From DASRWT01 sp963748485 (GTDB taxonomy: Bacteria; Methylomirabilota; Methylomirabilia; Rokubacteriales; CSP1-6): a stretch of DNA of 64,000 nt. The translations under genes and the position numbers were made by a program. Positions 32,468 to 39,983 of the stretch are shown piece by piece. The number at the start of each line of letters is the position of its first letter. Position 1 is the first letter of the stretch. The DNA lies in contig CAVVJF010000009.1 in NCBI GenBank assembly GCA_963748485.1, positions 1,364,001 through 1,428,000 on the forward strand. The letters run 5' to 3'. A model generated the notes under the pieces. The model was not told the origin of the DNA. It did not search any database and worked only from the letters and a program-made list of their open reading frames with translations.

Positions 32468-33829
32468 GTGCAGAAGAATGCGCACACCGTAGGAGCAGCC
32501 GAACCACTAACCGACCTGGCGAATGCTCGACGTTTCGCCCAGGAGCACCACGAGAATCTTCGCTTCGTGGCCAGATCGCGACAGTGGCTCGTGTGGGATG
32601 GCAAGAGATGGCGGCTCGATGACACGGGGGAAGTCTCGTGCCGGGCCAAGGACACCGTTCGGAATCTCTTCAGCACCGCCGCCGCCCTAACGGACTCGGG
32701 CGAACGTGAGAAGCGGATGCGCTTTGCGCTAAGTGCGCAATCGGCCAAACGCATCGGAGGGATGGTCGAGCTGGCGAAGAGCGAGCCCGGTATCCCGATT
32801 ACCCAGGACCAACTCGACGCGGATCCGTGGCTGCTCAACACGGAGAATGGAACGCTCGACCTCCGAACAGGGGACCTCAGCAACCACCGCCGCGAGGATT
32901 TGATAACCAAGCTCGCCCCCGTGACCTACGACCCTGCGGCGACGTGCCCGCAGTGGGAAGCATTCCTCGACAAGATCATGGCGGGCGACAAGGACCGCAT
33001 TCGGTATGTGCAGAAGGCCCTGGGCTATGCCCTGAGCGGCGATACCCGCGAGCAGTGCTTCTTCATCCTTCACGGCACCGGGGCGAATGGGAAGAGCACT
33101 CTGACGACAGTGGTGGCGAAATTAGCCGGCGGATACTCTCAACACACGCCAACAGAAACGCTACTCACTCGGCGGTCAGATTCGATACCAAACGACGTGG
33201 CACGCCTCCACGGCGCTCGCCTCGTGACAGCCGCCGAAGCCGAGTGCAACCGGAGCCTTGCCGAGTCCCTCGTGAAGCAGTTGACGGGAGGGGACAAGAT
33301 CGCGGCACGGTTCCTACATGGCGAGTTCTTCGAGTTCACCCCCTCGTTCAAGCTCTTCCTGGCCGTCAATCACAAGCCGGGGATCAAAGGGACCGACCAC
33401 GCAATCTGGCGTCGCGTCCGGTTGATACCGTTCGACGTGACGATTCCTCAAGATGAACAAGACCGGACACTTCCGGAGAAGCTGGAAGCGGAACGAGCGG
33501 GCATCCTGCGGTGGCTCGTCGAGGGCTGCTTGGCATGGCAGGAGGAGGGCCTTGGGTCTCCGGCGGCCGTCACGGCGGCTACCGCAGACTATCGCGACGA
33601 GATGGACACGGTCGGGCCTTTCCTCGACGAGGACTGCTTTCGCGATCCCAAGGCTCAGACACTCGCGAAGGACCTGTATGAGGCCTACAACTGGTGGTGT
33701 AAAGACCTCGCGGAGACGCCTCTGAGCAAGCCCGACTTCGGCTCCCGCCTCGCTGAGAAGGGATTCACGGCGGGTCGGACCAAGGAGGGGCGGCACTGGC
33801 GCGGCCTCGGGCTGAGGAAGACGCAGTGA
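32468..33829 (+). CDS. P4-type phage/plasmid primase-helicase (D5-like SF3)
   Basis: This encodes 453 residues from the GTG at 32468, with AAAGGAGA 7 bases upstream. The N-terminal D5_N-like region (RQWLVWDGKRWRLDDTGEV, FALSAQSAKRIGGMVELAKS) is followed by WLLNTENGTLDLRTG, which is typical of the family. SF3 helicase: Walker A FFILHGTGANGKSTLTTVV, Walker B-like RLVTAAEAECN, motif C FKLFLAVNHKPGIKGTDHAIWRRVRLIPF. The N-terminal archaeo-eukaryotic primase domain of full P4 alpha is missing, so it is the short helicase form. It implies autonomous replication of the excised element. Confidence 0.92.
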   Translation: MQKNAHTVGAAEPLTDLANARRFAQEHHENLRFVARSRQWLVWDGKRWRLDDTGEVSCRAKDTVRNLFSTAAALTDSGEREKRMRFALSAQSAKRIGGMVELAKSEPGIPITQDQLDADPWLLNTENGTLDLRTGDLSNHRREDLITKLAPVTYDPAATCPQWEAFLDKIMAGDKDRIRYVQKALGYALSGDTREQCFFILHGTGANGKSTLTTVVAKLAGGYSQHTPTETLLTRRSDSIPNDVARLHGARLVTAAEAECNRSLAESLVKQLTGGDKIAARFLHGEFFEFTPSFKLFLAVNHKPGIKGTDHAIWRRVRLIPFDVTIPQDEQDRTLPEKLEAERAGILRWLVEGCLAWQEEGLGSPAAVTAATADYRDEMDTVGPFLDEDCFRDPKAQTLAKDLYEAYNWWCKDLAETPLSKPDFGSRLAEKGFTAGRTKEGRHWRGLGLRKTQ

Positions 33830-33900
33830 CGAGGGTGACACCTGTTTTCAGGTTTTGCTTGTGTGCGGGCTGGCTATTAGGACAAGAACCCGGAAAGCGC

Positions 33901-33927
33901 GTCACCTGTGTCACCTGCGTCACCCGC
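33901..33927 (+). repeat. three 9-bp iteron-like repeats
   Basis: GTCACCTGT, GTCACCTGC and GTCACCCGC lie back to back. An inverted copy, GGGTGACAC, occurs at 33833-33841 just after the helicase stop. They sit between the replication helicase and the excisionase-type gene, a usual place for replication or Xis binding sites. Confidence 0.5.
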
Positions 33928-33950
33928 TGCTCTGACCCGGGGGCCCGGGA

Positions 33951-34118
33951 ATGAGTCAGCTCATTACCGTCGAGGAGGCTGCCAAGCGCCTGTCCTGTAG
34001 CCCAGCGGCAATCAGGAAATGGCTCTACCAGCGGCGCTTGCGGGCGGTCAAGGTGGGACGACTCACCCGGCTCCGCCTGGAGGACATTGAGCGGATCGCT
34101 TCCGAGGGCCTTAGATGA
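33951..34118 (+). CDS. excisionase-type helix-turn-helix protein
   Basis: This encodes 55 residues. LITVEEAAKRLSCSPAAIRK continues into WLYQRRLRAVKVGRLTRL, the HTH_17/MerR-like winged motif of excisionases and DNA-binding regulators of integrative elements (VxEAAxxL..S...IRKWL..G.L.A.KVGR..R). The ATG at 33951 follows a G-rich stretch without an ideal ribosome site. It likely controls directionality of the nearby integrase. Confidence 0.82.
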   Translation: MSQLITVEEAAKRLSCSPAAIRKWLYQRRLRAVKVGRLTRLRLEDIERIASEGLR

Positions 34119-34275
34119 CGGTTCGGGAGACGACCCGTGAGCGTGCCTGTGCGGACCGTGGAGCCACCAGGAGCCCCGTGTGGGGACAGAGGAGTGGTCC
34201 CGCATGGGTTGGCCCGGAGCGTCACCCAGGCATAGCACTTGAGAGCGTGTAGTCTCATGTGGTAACACTAGGTCC

Positions 34276-34494
34276 ATGCCAGTCCTACTCCGGCACTGGA
34301 GGGAGCGCCGGGGGTACTCCGTCCGGGAGCTGGCCAGGAGAGCTGGGGTGGGATTTGTAAGCGTGTCCAGAATTGAAAACGGCCACATGAGCCCCACGGT
34401 GGCGATGCTGGAGAAGCTGGCCAAGGCGCTGGGGATTGCAGTCCGAGACTTCTTCCCCGTCCAGGGCAGACCAAAACGGAGGGCGAAGCGATGA
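34276..34494 (+). CDS. XRE-family transcriptional regulator
   Basis: This encodes 72 residues, nearly all a Cro/CI-type HTH: LRHWRERRGYSVRELARRAG, then VGFVSVSRIENGHMSPTVAML, EKLAKALGIAVRDFF. A basic tail RPKRRAKR ends it. Its stop overlaps the integrase start by 4 bases (ATGA), so the two are co-translated. It probably represses the integration/excision module. Confidence 0.88.
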   Translation: MPVLLRHWRERRGYSVRELARRAGVGFVSVSRIENGHMSPTVAMLEKLAKALGIAVRDFFPVQGRPKRRAKR

Positions 34495-35622
34495 AGTTGG
34501 CACAATCGGGCAGCCGAGGCGTGTTCTTCCGGGCCAACTCTCGCGGGACTCAGGAGACGAAGAAGCGCGATGGGGCCCGCGTCCGAGGCGACTGGTGGAT
34601 TCGGTGGGCCTGTCCCCACGGCCACCTTCACCGGGCACTCGTGGGGCCAAAGAGCCTCGCCACTCAGGAGGCCCAGCGCAAGCGCCTGGGACAGCCGTGC
34701 CCAGCCCGCCAACCTAAGCCTACGAACTACCTCCTCGCTGATGTGATTGACGAATACCTGGAGAGCGCCAAGAAGACCAAGCGCTCATGGAAGAATGACG
34801 AGCGCTACGGCAATGCGTGGAAGGCACGTTTCGGTGCGCGCCCTCTGGACGATGTGACGCCGGCCGACCTCGAAAGGGTTCGGACGGAGCGTCTGTCGGC
34901 AACCGTGAAGGGTAAGGGAAAGCGCGCTGTCACCCCCGCCACGGTCAACCGGGAGTTTTCCTTCCTCAAGCACGTCTTCAACGTGGCAATCCGGGACGGC
35001 AAGACGGAGAAGAATCCCGTGGCCCGCCTCAAGATGCTGCGTGAGCCTAGTGGCCGGGTCCGCTACCTCTCCGACGAGGAGGAAGCCAACCTCATGCTGA
35101 AGTTGGCCACCGACGAAGACCGCCAGCGGGTCACCGTGCTGCTCCATACCGGACTCCGGAAAGCCGAATTCCTGGGGCTCCGCTGGCGCGATGTGGAATT
35201 TCAAGGCTGGAGTCGTGAGCATCCCTCGCAGCAAGAATGGTGAATCTCGCCACGTGCCCATGACGTCCACGGTTCGGATGCTTCTCGCTGGTCGGCCGCG
35301 CTCACTGGACCGCGAGGCCCTGGTCTTCCCCAACAGCGAAGGCAAGCGTGACCTCCGGTGGGCCGAGAAGACCGTCCCTGAGGCCCTGGGAGCCGCCAAG
35401 ATCGAGGATTGCCGCTTCCACGACCTCCGGCACAGCTTCGCCTCGCGGCTCGCCATGGCAGGTGTGGATCTCTTGACCGTGAAGGAACTGGGCGGCTGGA
35501 AGTCACTGACGATGGTGCAGCGCTACGCGCACCTCTCCCAGTCTCATCGGCAGGAGGCAATCGAGCGCCTTGCGGTGCGCAGGCCGGAGCCCAGAGAGGC
35601 GACCGGCACCGGGACGGAGTAG
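34491..35622 (+). pseudogene. tyrosine site-specific integrase, frameshifted
   Basis: Frame 1 (34491-35243) carries the N-terminal SAM-like core-binding domain (LADVIDEYLESAKKTKRSWK, TVNREFSFLKHVFNVAIRDG) and the first catalytic Arg in LLHTGLRKAEFLGLRWRDVEF. Frame 2 (35191-35622) carries FKAGVVSIPRSKNGESRHVPM, FHDLRHSFASRLAMAGVDLL and LGGWKSLTMVQRYAHLS, with the His-x-x-Arg, Trp and nucleophile Tyr. Removing one T from TTT at 35199-35201 restores DVEFKAGVVS. As sequenced, no full integrase is made. The 3' end lies 66 bases from the tRNA and overlaps arm-like repeats. Confidence 0.9.
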
Positions 35623-35638
35623 CACCGGGATTAGCACC
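35615..35638 (+). repeat. right pair of arm-like 12-bp repeats
   Basis: CGGAGTAGCACC and GGGATTAGCACC lie back to back, over and just after the integrase stop codon. Same unit, period and orientation as 21062-21085. Confidence 0.55.
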
Positions 35639-35640
35639 AG

Positions 35641-35733
35641 ACGGATAGGACTCGCGAGTGCACTGCCACGGAAGTGCCCGAATCCAAATGGAGCCGGGGG
35701 CGGGAGTTGAACCCGCGACCTACTGATTACGAA
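35641..35733 (+). repeat. right attachment repeat (att)
   Basis: Direct repeat of 20819-20911. Its last 45 bp form the 3' part of the intact tRNA-Thr. The 48 bp on the island side copy the chromosomal tRNA 3' flank with 4 changes. Confidence 0.92.
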
Positions 35734-35763
35734 TCAGTTGCTCTGCCACTGAGCTACCCCGGC
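35689..35763 (-). tRNA. tRNA-Thr (anticodon CGU), CCA encoded
   Basis: 75 nt on the minus strand. The acceptor stem GCCGGGG pairs with CCCCGGC. D arm GCTC/GAGC; anticodon stem ACTGA/TCAGT around loop TTCGTAA gives anticodon CGT. T arm GCGGG-TTCAACT-CCCGC; discriminator T then CCA. It reads ACG threonine codons. Its 3' part is supplied by the island's attachment site. Confidence 0.95.
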
Positions 35764-35840
35764 GTTCCGCGGACTTGCTTCGAAGGTGGGCTCGATTTTA
35801 GCACCACGTGCCGACCTTGCGCCATTCGCCGCCGTCTTCG

Positions 35841-36290
35841 CTAGTCGTCCTTCGAGGCGTCGACGGTGCCCGCGAGGGGCCGGCCGTCGACGAGTAGCGC
35901 GTAGGGCCCGACCAGACCCACAGCCTTGCCCAGCGAGAAGCCGCCCACGCCGCGGCGCTGCGCGGTCAGCGCCAGCCCTTCGGTCTTCGGATCGCCGAGG
36001 ATCAGCTGGCCATTGGCAACGGTGCCAGTGAACTCCCGCCGACCTGCGGGCAGCCCGTACCACACGGCCGTCGCGGTCAGCCGATCGCCGCTGCCCCGGG
36101 TGAGTTGCAGAACGAACTTGCCGGAGATCGCGGCGCTGCGCCAGGAACCGGTCCAGCGTCCCACCAGGCCCGCGGCGTCGGGGCTGGTCGTGGTGAGCGG
36201 GACAGTCTGCGCGCAGCCGGAGGAGACGGAGAGCGCAACGATCACCGCCAGGTATTGAGCGGCGGTGGCTCCCCGCGCAGATTGGGGCAT
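35841..36290 (-). CDS. small predicted lipoprotein
   Basis: This encodes 149 residues. The signal peptide YLAVIVALSVSSGC ends in an SSGC lipobox. The mature part is a beta-rich domain (LVGRWTGSWRSAAISGKFVL, DRLTATAVWYGLPAGRREFTG, NGQLILGDPKTEGLALTA) of the type found in small outer-membrane or periplasmic lipoproteins that bind ligands in a short barrel. No family name is given. It follows the peroxiredoxin in the same direction with an 83-base gap. Confidence 0.72.
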   Translation of the reverse strand: MPQSARGATAAQYLAVIVALSVSSGCAQTVPLTTTSPDAAGLVGRWTGSWRSAAISGKFVLQLTRGSGDRLTATAVWYGLPAGRREFTGTVANGQLILGDPKTEGLALTAQRRGVGGFSLGKAVGLVGPYALLVDGRPLAGTVDASKDD

Positions 36291-36373
36291 CGGCGGGAGC
36301 CTACCACGTTCCCTGCGCGAATCCTCGCCGGCGGTGACAAGGCGTCGCCGCCGGCGAGCACCGCGCGAGACGG

Positions 36374-37033
36374 CTACTTCGGCTGCGGGACGATGCGGAT
36401 GTAGGGCTTGGGCGCCTTCCATCCGGCCGGGTAGGTCTGCTTGGCCTCGGCGTCGGACACCGCGGGCACGATGATGACGTCCTGCCCCTGCTTCCAGTTC
36501 ACCGGCGTGGCTACCTTGTGCTTGGCGGTGAGCTGGCAGGAGTCGAGGATGCGCAGGACCTCGTCGAAGTTGCGGCCCGTGCTCATCGGATACGTCAGCA
36601 TGGCCTTGATCTTCTTGTCTGGCCCGATGACGAAGACCGAGCGCACGGTGGCATTGTCGCCGGCCGTGCGTCCCTGCGATGTGGTGCCGGCTTCCTCCGG
36701 TAGCATGTCGTACGCCTTGGCCACCTTCAGCTCGGGGTCGCCGATCAGCGGATAGTTGACGGCGTGGCCCTGCGTCTCCTCGATGTCCTTCGACCACTTC
36801 TCGTGATCGGGGACGGAGTCCACGCTGATGCCGACGATCTTGGTGTTGCGCTTGTCGAACTCCGGCTTGAGCCCCGCCATGTAGCCGAGCTCGGTCGTGC
36901 ACACCGGGGTGAAGTTCTTGGGGTGGGAGAAGAGAATGGCCCAGCCGTTGCCGATCCACTCGTGGAAGTTGATCTTCCCCTGGGTGGTGTCGGCGCTGAA
37001 GTTGGGTGCTTCGCTGTTGATTCGCAACGTCAT
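36374..37033 (-). CDS. peroxiredoxin, Prx6 (1-Cys) type
   Basis: This encodes 219 residues. NGWAILFSHPKNFTPVCTTELGYMA carries the peroxidatic Cys in the PVCTTE motif, with the catalytic Thr two residues before it. The long C-terminal domain (SVFVIGPDKKIKAMLTYPMSTGRN, VATPVNWKQGQDVIIVPAVSD, YIRIVPQP) is diagnostic of the Prx6 subfamily. No resolving Cys of the 2-Cys type is apparent. It reduces peroxides in the cytoplasm. Confidence 0.95.
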   Translation of the reverse strand: MTLRINSEAPNFSADTTQGKINFHEWIGNGWAILFSHPKNFTPVCTTELGYMAGLKPEFDKRNTKIVGISVDSVPDHEKWSKDIEETQGHAVNYPLIGDPELKVAKAYDMLPEEAGTTSQGRTAGDNATVRSVFVIGPDKKIKAMLTYPMSTGRNFDEVLRILDSCQLTAKHKVATPVNWKQGQDVIIVPAVSDAEAKQTYPAGWKAPKPYIRIVPQPK

Positions 37034-37181
37034 GCGTCACCTCCGCCGTCGTGTGCTTGGTGGGGACTTTGACCGGAAGGGCCTTCGGCCCGTCGCGCCG
37101 TCGATCGAGTCGAGCATCGGCCCAAATGGAGGCCGCGTCAAGAGATCGCCCCGCACTATCGCAGCGCGCGAAGCGGGCTGA

Positions 37182-38090
37182 CTACTCGCGCCAATGCCGC
37201 CAGAGCATGCAGCCGGCGAGGGCGACGAGAACCAGCCAACCCGAGGCCGGCGCGTCGACGCTCTGCTCGAGCGTCTCGGGGAAAGTCAGGACGAGGAGCA
37301 AGTTCGCGCCGTCGAAGGAGAGCTCGGGCAGGCCGATGACCGGGAGCGGCGGGGACGACCCCTCCGGGGGCGCCAACAGGAACGAGACCACATTGTCGTG
37401 CAGCTCCACGTCCGGGAAGCCGCTCTCGAGCATTGCCTCGTAGGTCAGCAGCGCAGCCTCCTCGGGAGTCGAGCCGTCCGGGATGAAGGCCGAGAACTCA
37501 TGGAGCCCCGCCACCGCGATCCGTTGCGGCACGCCCGAGTCCGCGGCGAAGCCATCGAGGGTTCCTCCTCCTGCCGCGGCCTGCTCGATCGCGAAGCGAA
37601 TTTCCCACTTGCTCTCGGGCTTTACCCCTCGGTCGATCGCGACGTCGGTGCCGTCCAGGCTCACGGGAAAGCGCTCCGTGGAGCTGCCCCCGCCCACCCC
37701 TCGAAGGATCGGCACTCCCGGCCGGTCGATCACTTCGATCGAGTTGGCGCTCACCTCCGTGACCTCGAATCCGAGACGCGCCGCGGCCACGCGGTCCTTC
37801 AGCTGCGCGGCAAGCCTGCGCGTGGCCTCGTTCTTGTCGTTTCCCGAGATGTCCATCGTGAAGTCGACGACGGCCGACGACGCGACGAGCCTGATCCGAA
37901 CTCTGGTGTCATCCGGAGCCCGCCCGTCGTAGGTGAAGGTGAAGCTCCCCGTGGGGAGCGCCCATGCCGTGCCGATGCCAGCCGCGAGAATCGCCGGGAG
38001 CGCAAAGGAGCAGAACGCGACGAAGCGGATGACGAGCGCAGGCTCTATTGACACCCTCCCCAGGGTCGCGCCGTCGCGGGTCCCCGTCAC
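37182..38090 (-). CDS. exported protein of unknown function with C-terminal membrane anchor
   Basis: About 302 residues from a GTG at 38090; a GTG at 38054 is also possible. Signal-anchor/peptide FVAFCSFALPAILAAGIGTAWAL, then a beta-rich domain (GSFTFTYDGRAPDDTRVRIRL, VRGVGGGSSTERFPV) and a C-terminal hydrophobic helix APASGWLVLVALAGCMLW ending in RHWRE. The end resembles a weak PEP-CTERM-type tail lacking a clear PEP. The function is not recognised. It lies downstream of the ABC cassette by 22 bases and may share its transcript. Confidence 0.66.
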   Translation of the reverse strand: MTGTRDGATLGRVSIEPALVIRFVAFCSFALPAILAAGIGTAWALPTGSFTFTYDGRAPDDTRVRIRLVASSAVVDFTMDISGNDKNEATRRLAAQLKDRVAAARLGFEVTEVSANSIEVIDRPGVPILRGVGGGSSTERFPVSLDGTDVAIDRGVKPESKWEIRFAIEQAAAGGGTLDGFAADSGVPQRIAVAGLHEFSAFIPDGSTPEEAALLTYEAMLESGFPDVELHDNVVSFLLAPPEGSSPPLPVIGLPELSFDGANLLLVLTFPETLEQSVDAPASGWLVLVALAGCMLWRHWRE

Positions 38091-38112
38091 TCTTGTCTGT
38101 CCCCTGGACCGC

Positions 38113-39006
38113 TCAGTTGCCGCGCAGTCGAGGATCGAGGCCGTCGCGGAGGGCGTCGCCGAGGAGATTGGTGGCGAAGACGGCGAGGCTGATGGCGATG
38201 CCGGGGTAGATCACCAGCCACGGCGCCTTCTGCGCGTACTCCGCCGCGGCGATGGACAGCATGCGGCCCCAGGACGGATACGGCTCGGGCACGCCGAGGC
38301 CCAGGAAGGACAGGGCGGCCTCGGCGAGGATGGCGCCGCCCAGCTGGGCGGTGACGAGCACCACGAAGGGGCCGAACGTGTTGGGCAGGATGTGGCGGAA
38401 GGCGATGCGCGCGTGGCGGACCCCCAGCGCGCGCGCCGCCTCGATGTAGACGAACTCGCGGATGGCCAGCACGCTGGCGCGCACGACGCGCGCCGCCCGC
38501 GGGGCGATCACCACCGAGATGGCGATGATCGTGTTGACGAGGGAGGGCCCGAGCGCGGCGGCCATCACCAGCGCGAGAACGAGGATGGGCAAGGCCTGCA
38601 TGATGTCCATGAGGCGCTGCGCGACGAGGTCCGTCTTGCCCCCGATGTAGCCGGAGGCGAGGCCTACCAGCCCGCCCGTCACCGCGCCGAGAATCGTGGA
38701 GGCGACGCCCACGAGGAGCGAGATGCGCGAGCCGTAGACGAGGCGGCTCCACAGGTCGCGGCCGAGGTTGTCCGTGCCCAGCCAGAACTCGGCGCCCGGG
38801 CTCGCGAGCACGCGCGAGGAAGTCCGGATCGGGTTGTGGGTGGCGAGGACCTCCGCGAAGACAGCCGCGAGCACGAGCAGCACCACCACCACGCCCCCCA
38901 CCGCGCCCAGTGGATTCTTCCGGATGAAGAGCCACAGGCGTCCGGCCCAGCTGCGCTCGGGGCGCAGCGTGGAGGGCAGTGCGAGGTCGAGGCTCCGGAC
39001 GGCCAT
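38113..39006 (-). CDS. oligopeptide-type ABC transporter permease (DppC-like)
   Basis: This encodes 297 residues. The start overlaps the upstream permease stop by one base (TGATG). The N-terminal cytoplasmic helix region LFIRKNPLGAVGGVVVVLL is followed by FWLGTDNLGRDLWSRLVYGSR, the DppC signature. The ATPase-contact EAA loop is YIEAARALGVRHARIAFRHILPN, and SFLGLGVPEPYPSWGRML follows. It is the second channel subunit of the import cassette. No ATPase gene follows; the next gene is an unknown exported protein. Confidence 0.93.
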   Translation of the reverse strand: MAVRSLDLALPSTLRPERSWAGRLWLFIRKNPLGAVGGVVVVLLVLAAVFAEVLATHNPIRTSSRVLASPGAEFWLGTDNLGRDLWSRLVYGSRISLLVGVASTILGAVTGGLVGLASGYIGGKTDLVAQRLMDIMQALPILVLALVMAAALGPSLVNTIIAISVVIAPRAARVVRASVLAIREFVYIEAARALGVRHARIAFRHILPNTFGPFVVLVTAQLGGAILAEAALSFLGLGVPEPYPSWGRMLSIAAAEYAQKAPWLVIYPGIAISLAVFATNLLGDALRDGLDPRLRGN

Positions 39007-39962
39007 CAGGCTTCCCCGTACTTGATGCGGGGGTCGAGCCAGGTGTAGAGGAGGTCCACGGTGAGGTTGGCAAACACCACCACCACGGCGATGAGCATGA
39101 CCAGGTTCTGGACGATCGGGTAGTCGCGGAACTGGATGGCGTCTACTAGATAGCGGGCGACGCCGGGAAGATTGAACACCGTCTCGGTGACGATGAGCCC
39201 GCCGATGAGAAACGCGAACTCGATGCCGATGAGGGTGATGACGGGCAGTGACGCGTTCTTGAGGGCATGCCGCCAGACCACGAGCGTCTCCCGCTGGCCC
39301 TTGGCCCACGCCGTCCGGATATAGTCCTCGCGCAACACCTCGAGCATGGTGGACCGGGTGATGCGCATGATGAGGGCCGAGCTGCGATAGCCCACTGCGA
39401 GGCCGGGCAGGACGAACTGGAACAGATTGGCGCCGAGGTTCTCGAACGGCGAGACGTAGGTCATGGACGGGATCCAGCCGAGCGAGCGAACGAGGAGCAG
39501 GATCACGATCATGCCCAGCCAGAACGACGGCATGGAGAGCCCGGCCAGCGAGAAGACCCGCAACACGTAGTCGATGGGACGGCCGCGCCGGACGGCGCTG
39601 ATGACGCCCGCGGGCACGCCGAGGACCACCGAGAAGACGAGGGCGAGGGCGGCGAGCTCGAGGGTGACGGGCAGGCGCGGCTTGATGACCTCCCAGGCGG
39701 GCAGATCGTAGCGGTAGGACTTGCCGAGATCGCCGCTGAGGAACTCGCCGAGCCAGCGCGTGTACTGCACGACAACGGGCTTGTCGATGCCGAGCTCGGC
39801 TTCCAGCTTTCGCCGGTCGGCCTCGTCCACATAGCCGGCCGACTCGAAGATCATGTCGGTGATGTTGCCGGGGGCCAGCCGCATGAGGAAGAAGATCAGC
39901 ATGGACATCCCCAGGAGGGTGACGCCCGCGATCACCAGCCGCTTGAAGATATAGACCCGCAT
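39006..39962 (-). CDS. oligopeptide-type ABC transporter permease (DppB-like)
   Basis: This encodes 318 residues. It starts MRVYIFKRLVIAGVTLLGMSMLIFFLMRLAPGN, the DppB opening. Signatures: LGIDKPVVVQYTRWLGEFLSGDLGKSY, VYLIRTAWAKG-like DYIRTAWAKGQRETLVVWRHALKNA (EAA loop), TVFNLPGVARYLVDAIQFRDYPIVQ. Five to six membrane helices. It is paired with the DppC-like gene and the binding protein at 39984. Confidence 0.93.
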   Translation of the reverse strand: MRVYIFKRLVIAGVTLLGMSMLIFFLMRLAPGNITDMIFESAGYVDEADRRKLEAELGIDKPVVVQYTRWLGEFLSGDLGKSYRYDLPAWEVIKPRLPVTLELAALALVFSVVLGVPAGVISAVRRGRPIDYVLRVFSLAGLSMPSFWLGMIVILLLVRSLGWIPSMTYVSPFENLGANLFQFVLPGLAVGYRSSALIMRITRSTMLEVLREDYIRTAWAKGQRETLVVWRHALKNASLPVITLIGIEFAFLIGGLIVTETVFNLPGVARYLVDAIQFRDYPIVQNLVMLIAVVVVFANLTVDLLYTWLDPRIKYGEA

Positions 39963-39983
39963 GGCGCGCCGGGCCGTCCCGCG

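Larger units (their letters stand above)
20819..35733. mobile_element. integrated genomic island in tRNA-Thr
   Basis: About 14.9 kb lies between the two 93-bp repeats, with the intact tRNA-Thr at the right end and a 45-nt tRNA remnant at the left. A tyrosine integrase (frameshifted) points at the intact tRNA, preceded by an XRE regulator, an excisionase-type HTH and a P4-type primase/helicase. Cargo includes a restriction-modification operon and PEP-CTERM-like genes. Base composition and codon use are lower in G+C than the flanks, especially around 28-31 kb. No capsid, portal, conjugation or transposase genes are seen. It is therefore a satellite-like or defence island rather than a full prophage. 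Confidence 0.88.

Noticed and set aside
33901..33927. CRISPR-like array
   Set aside because: Units are 9 bp without spacers, so they are iteron-like; no cas genes in the window.
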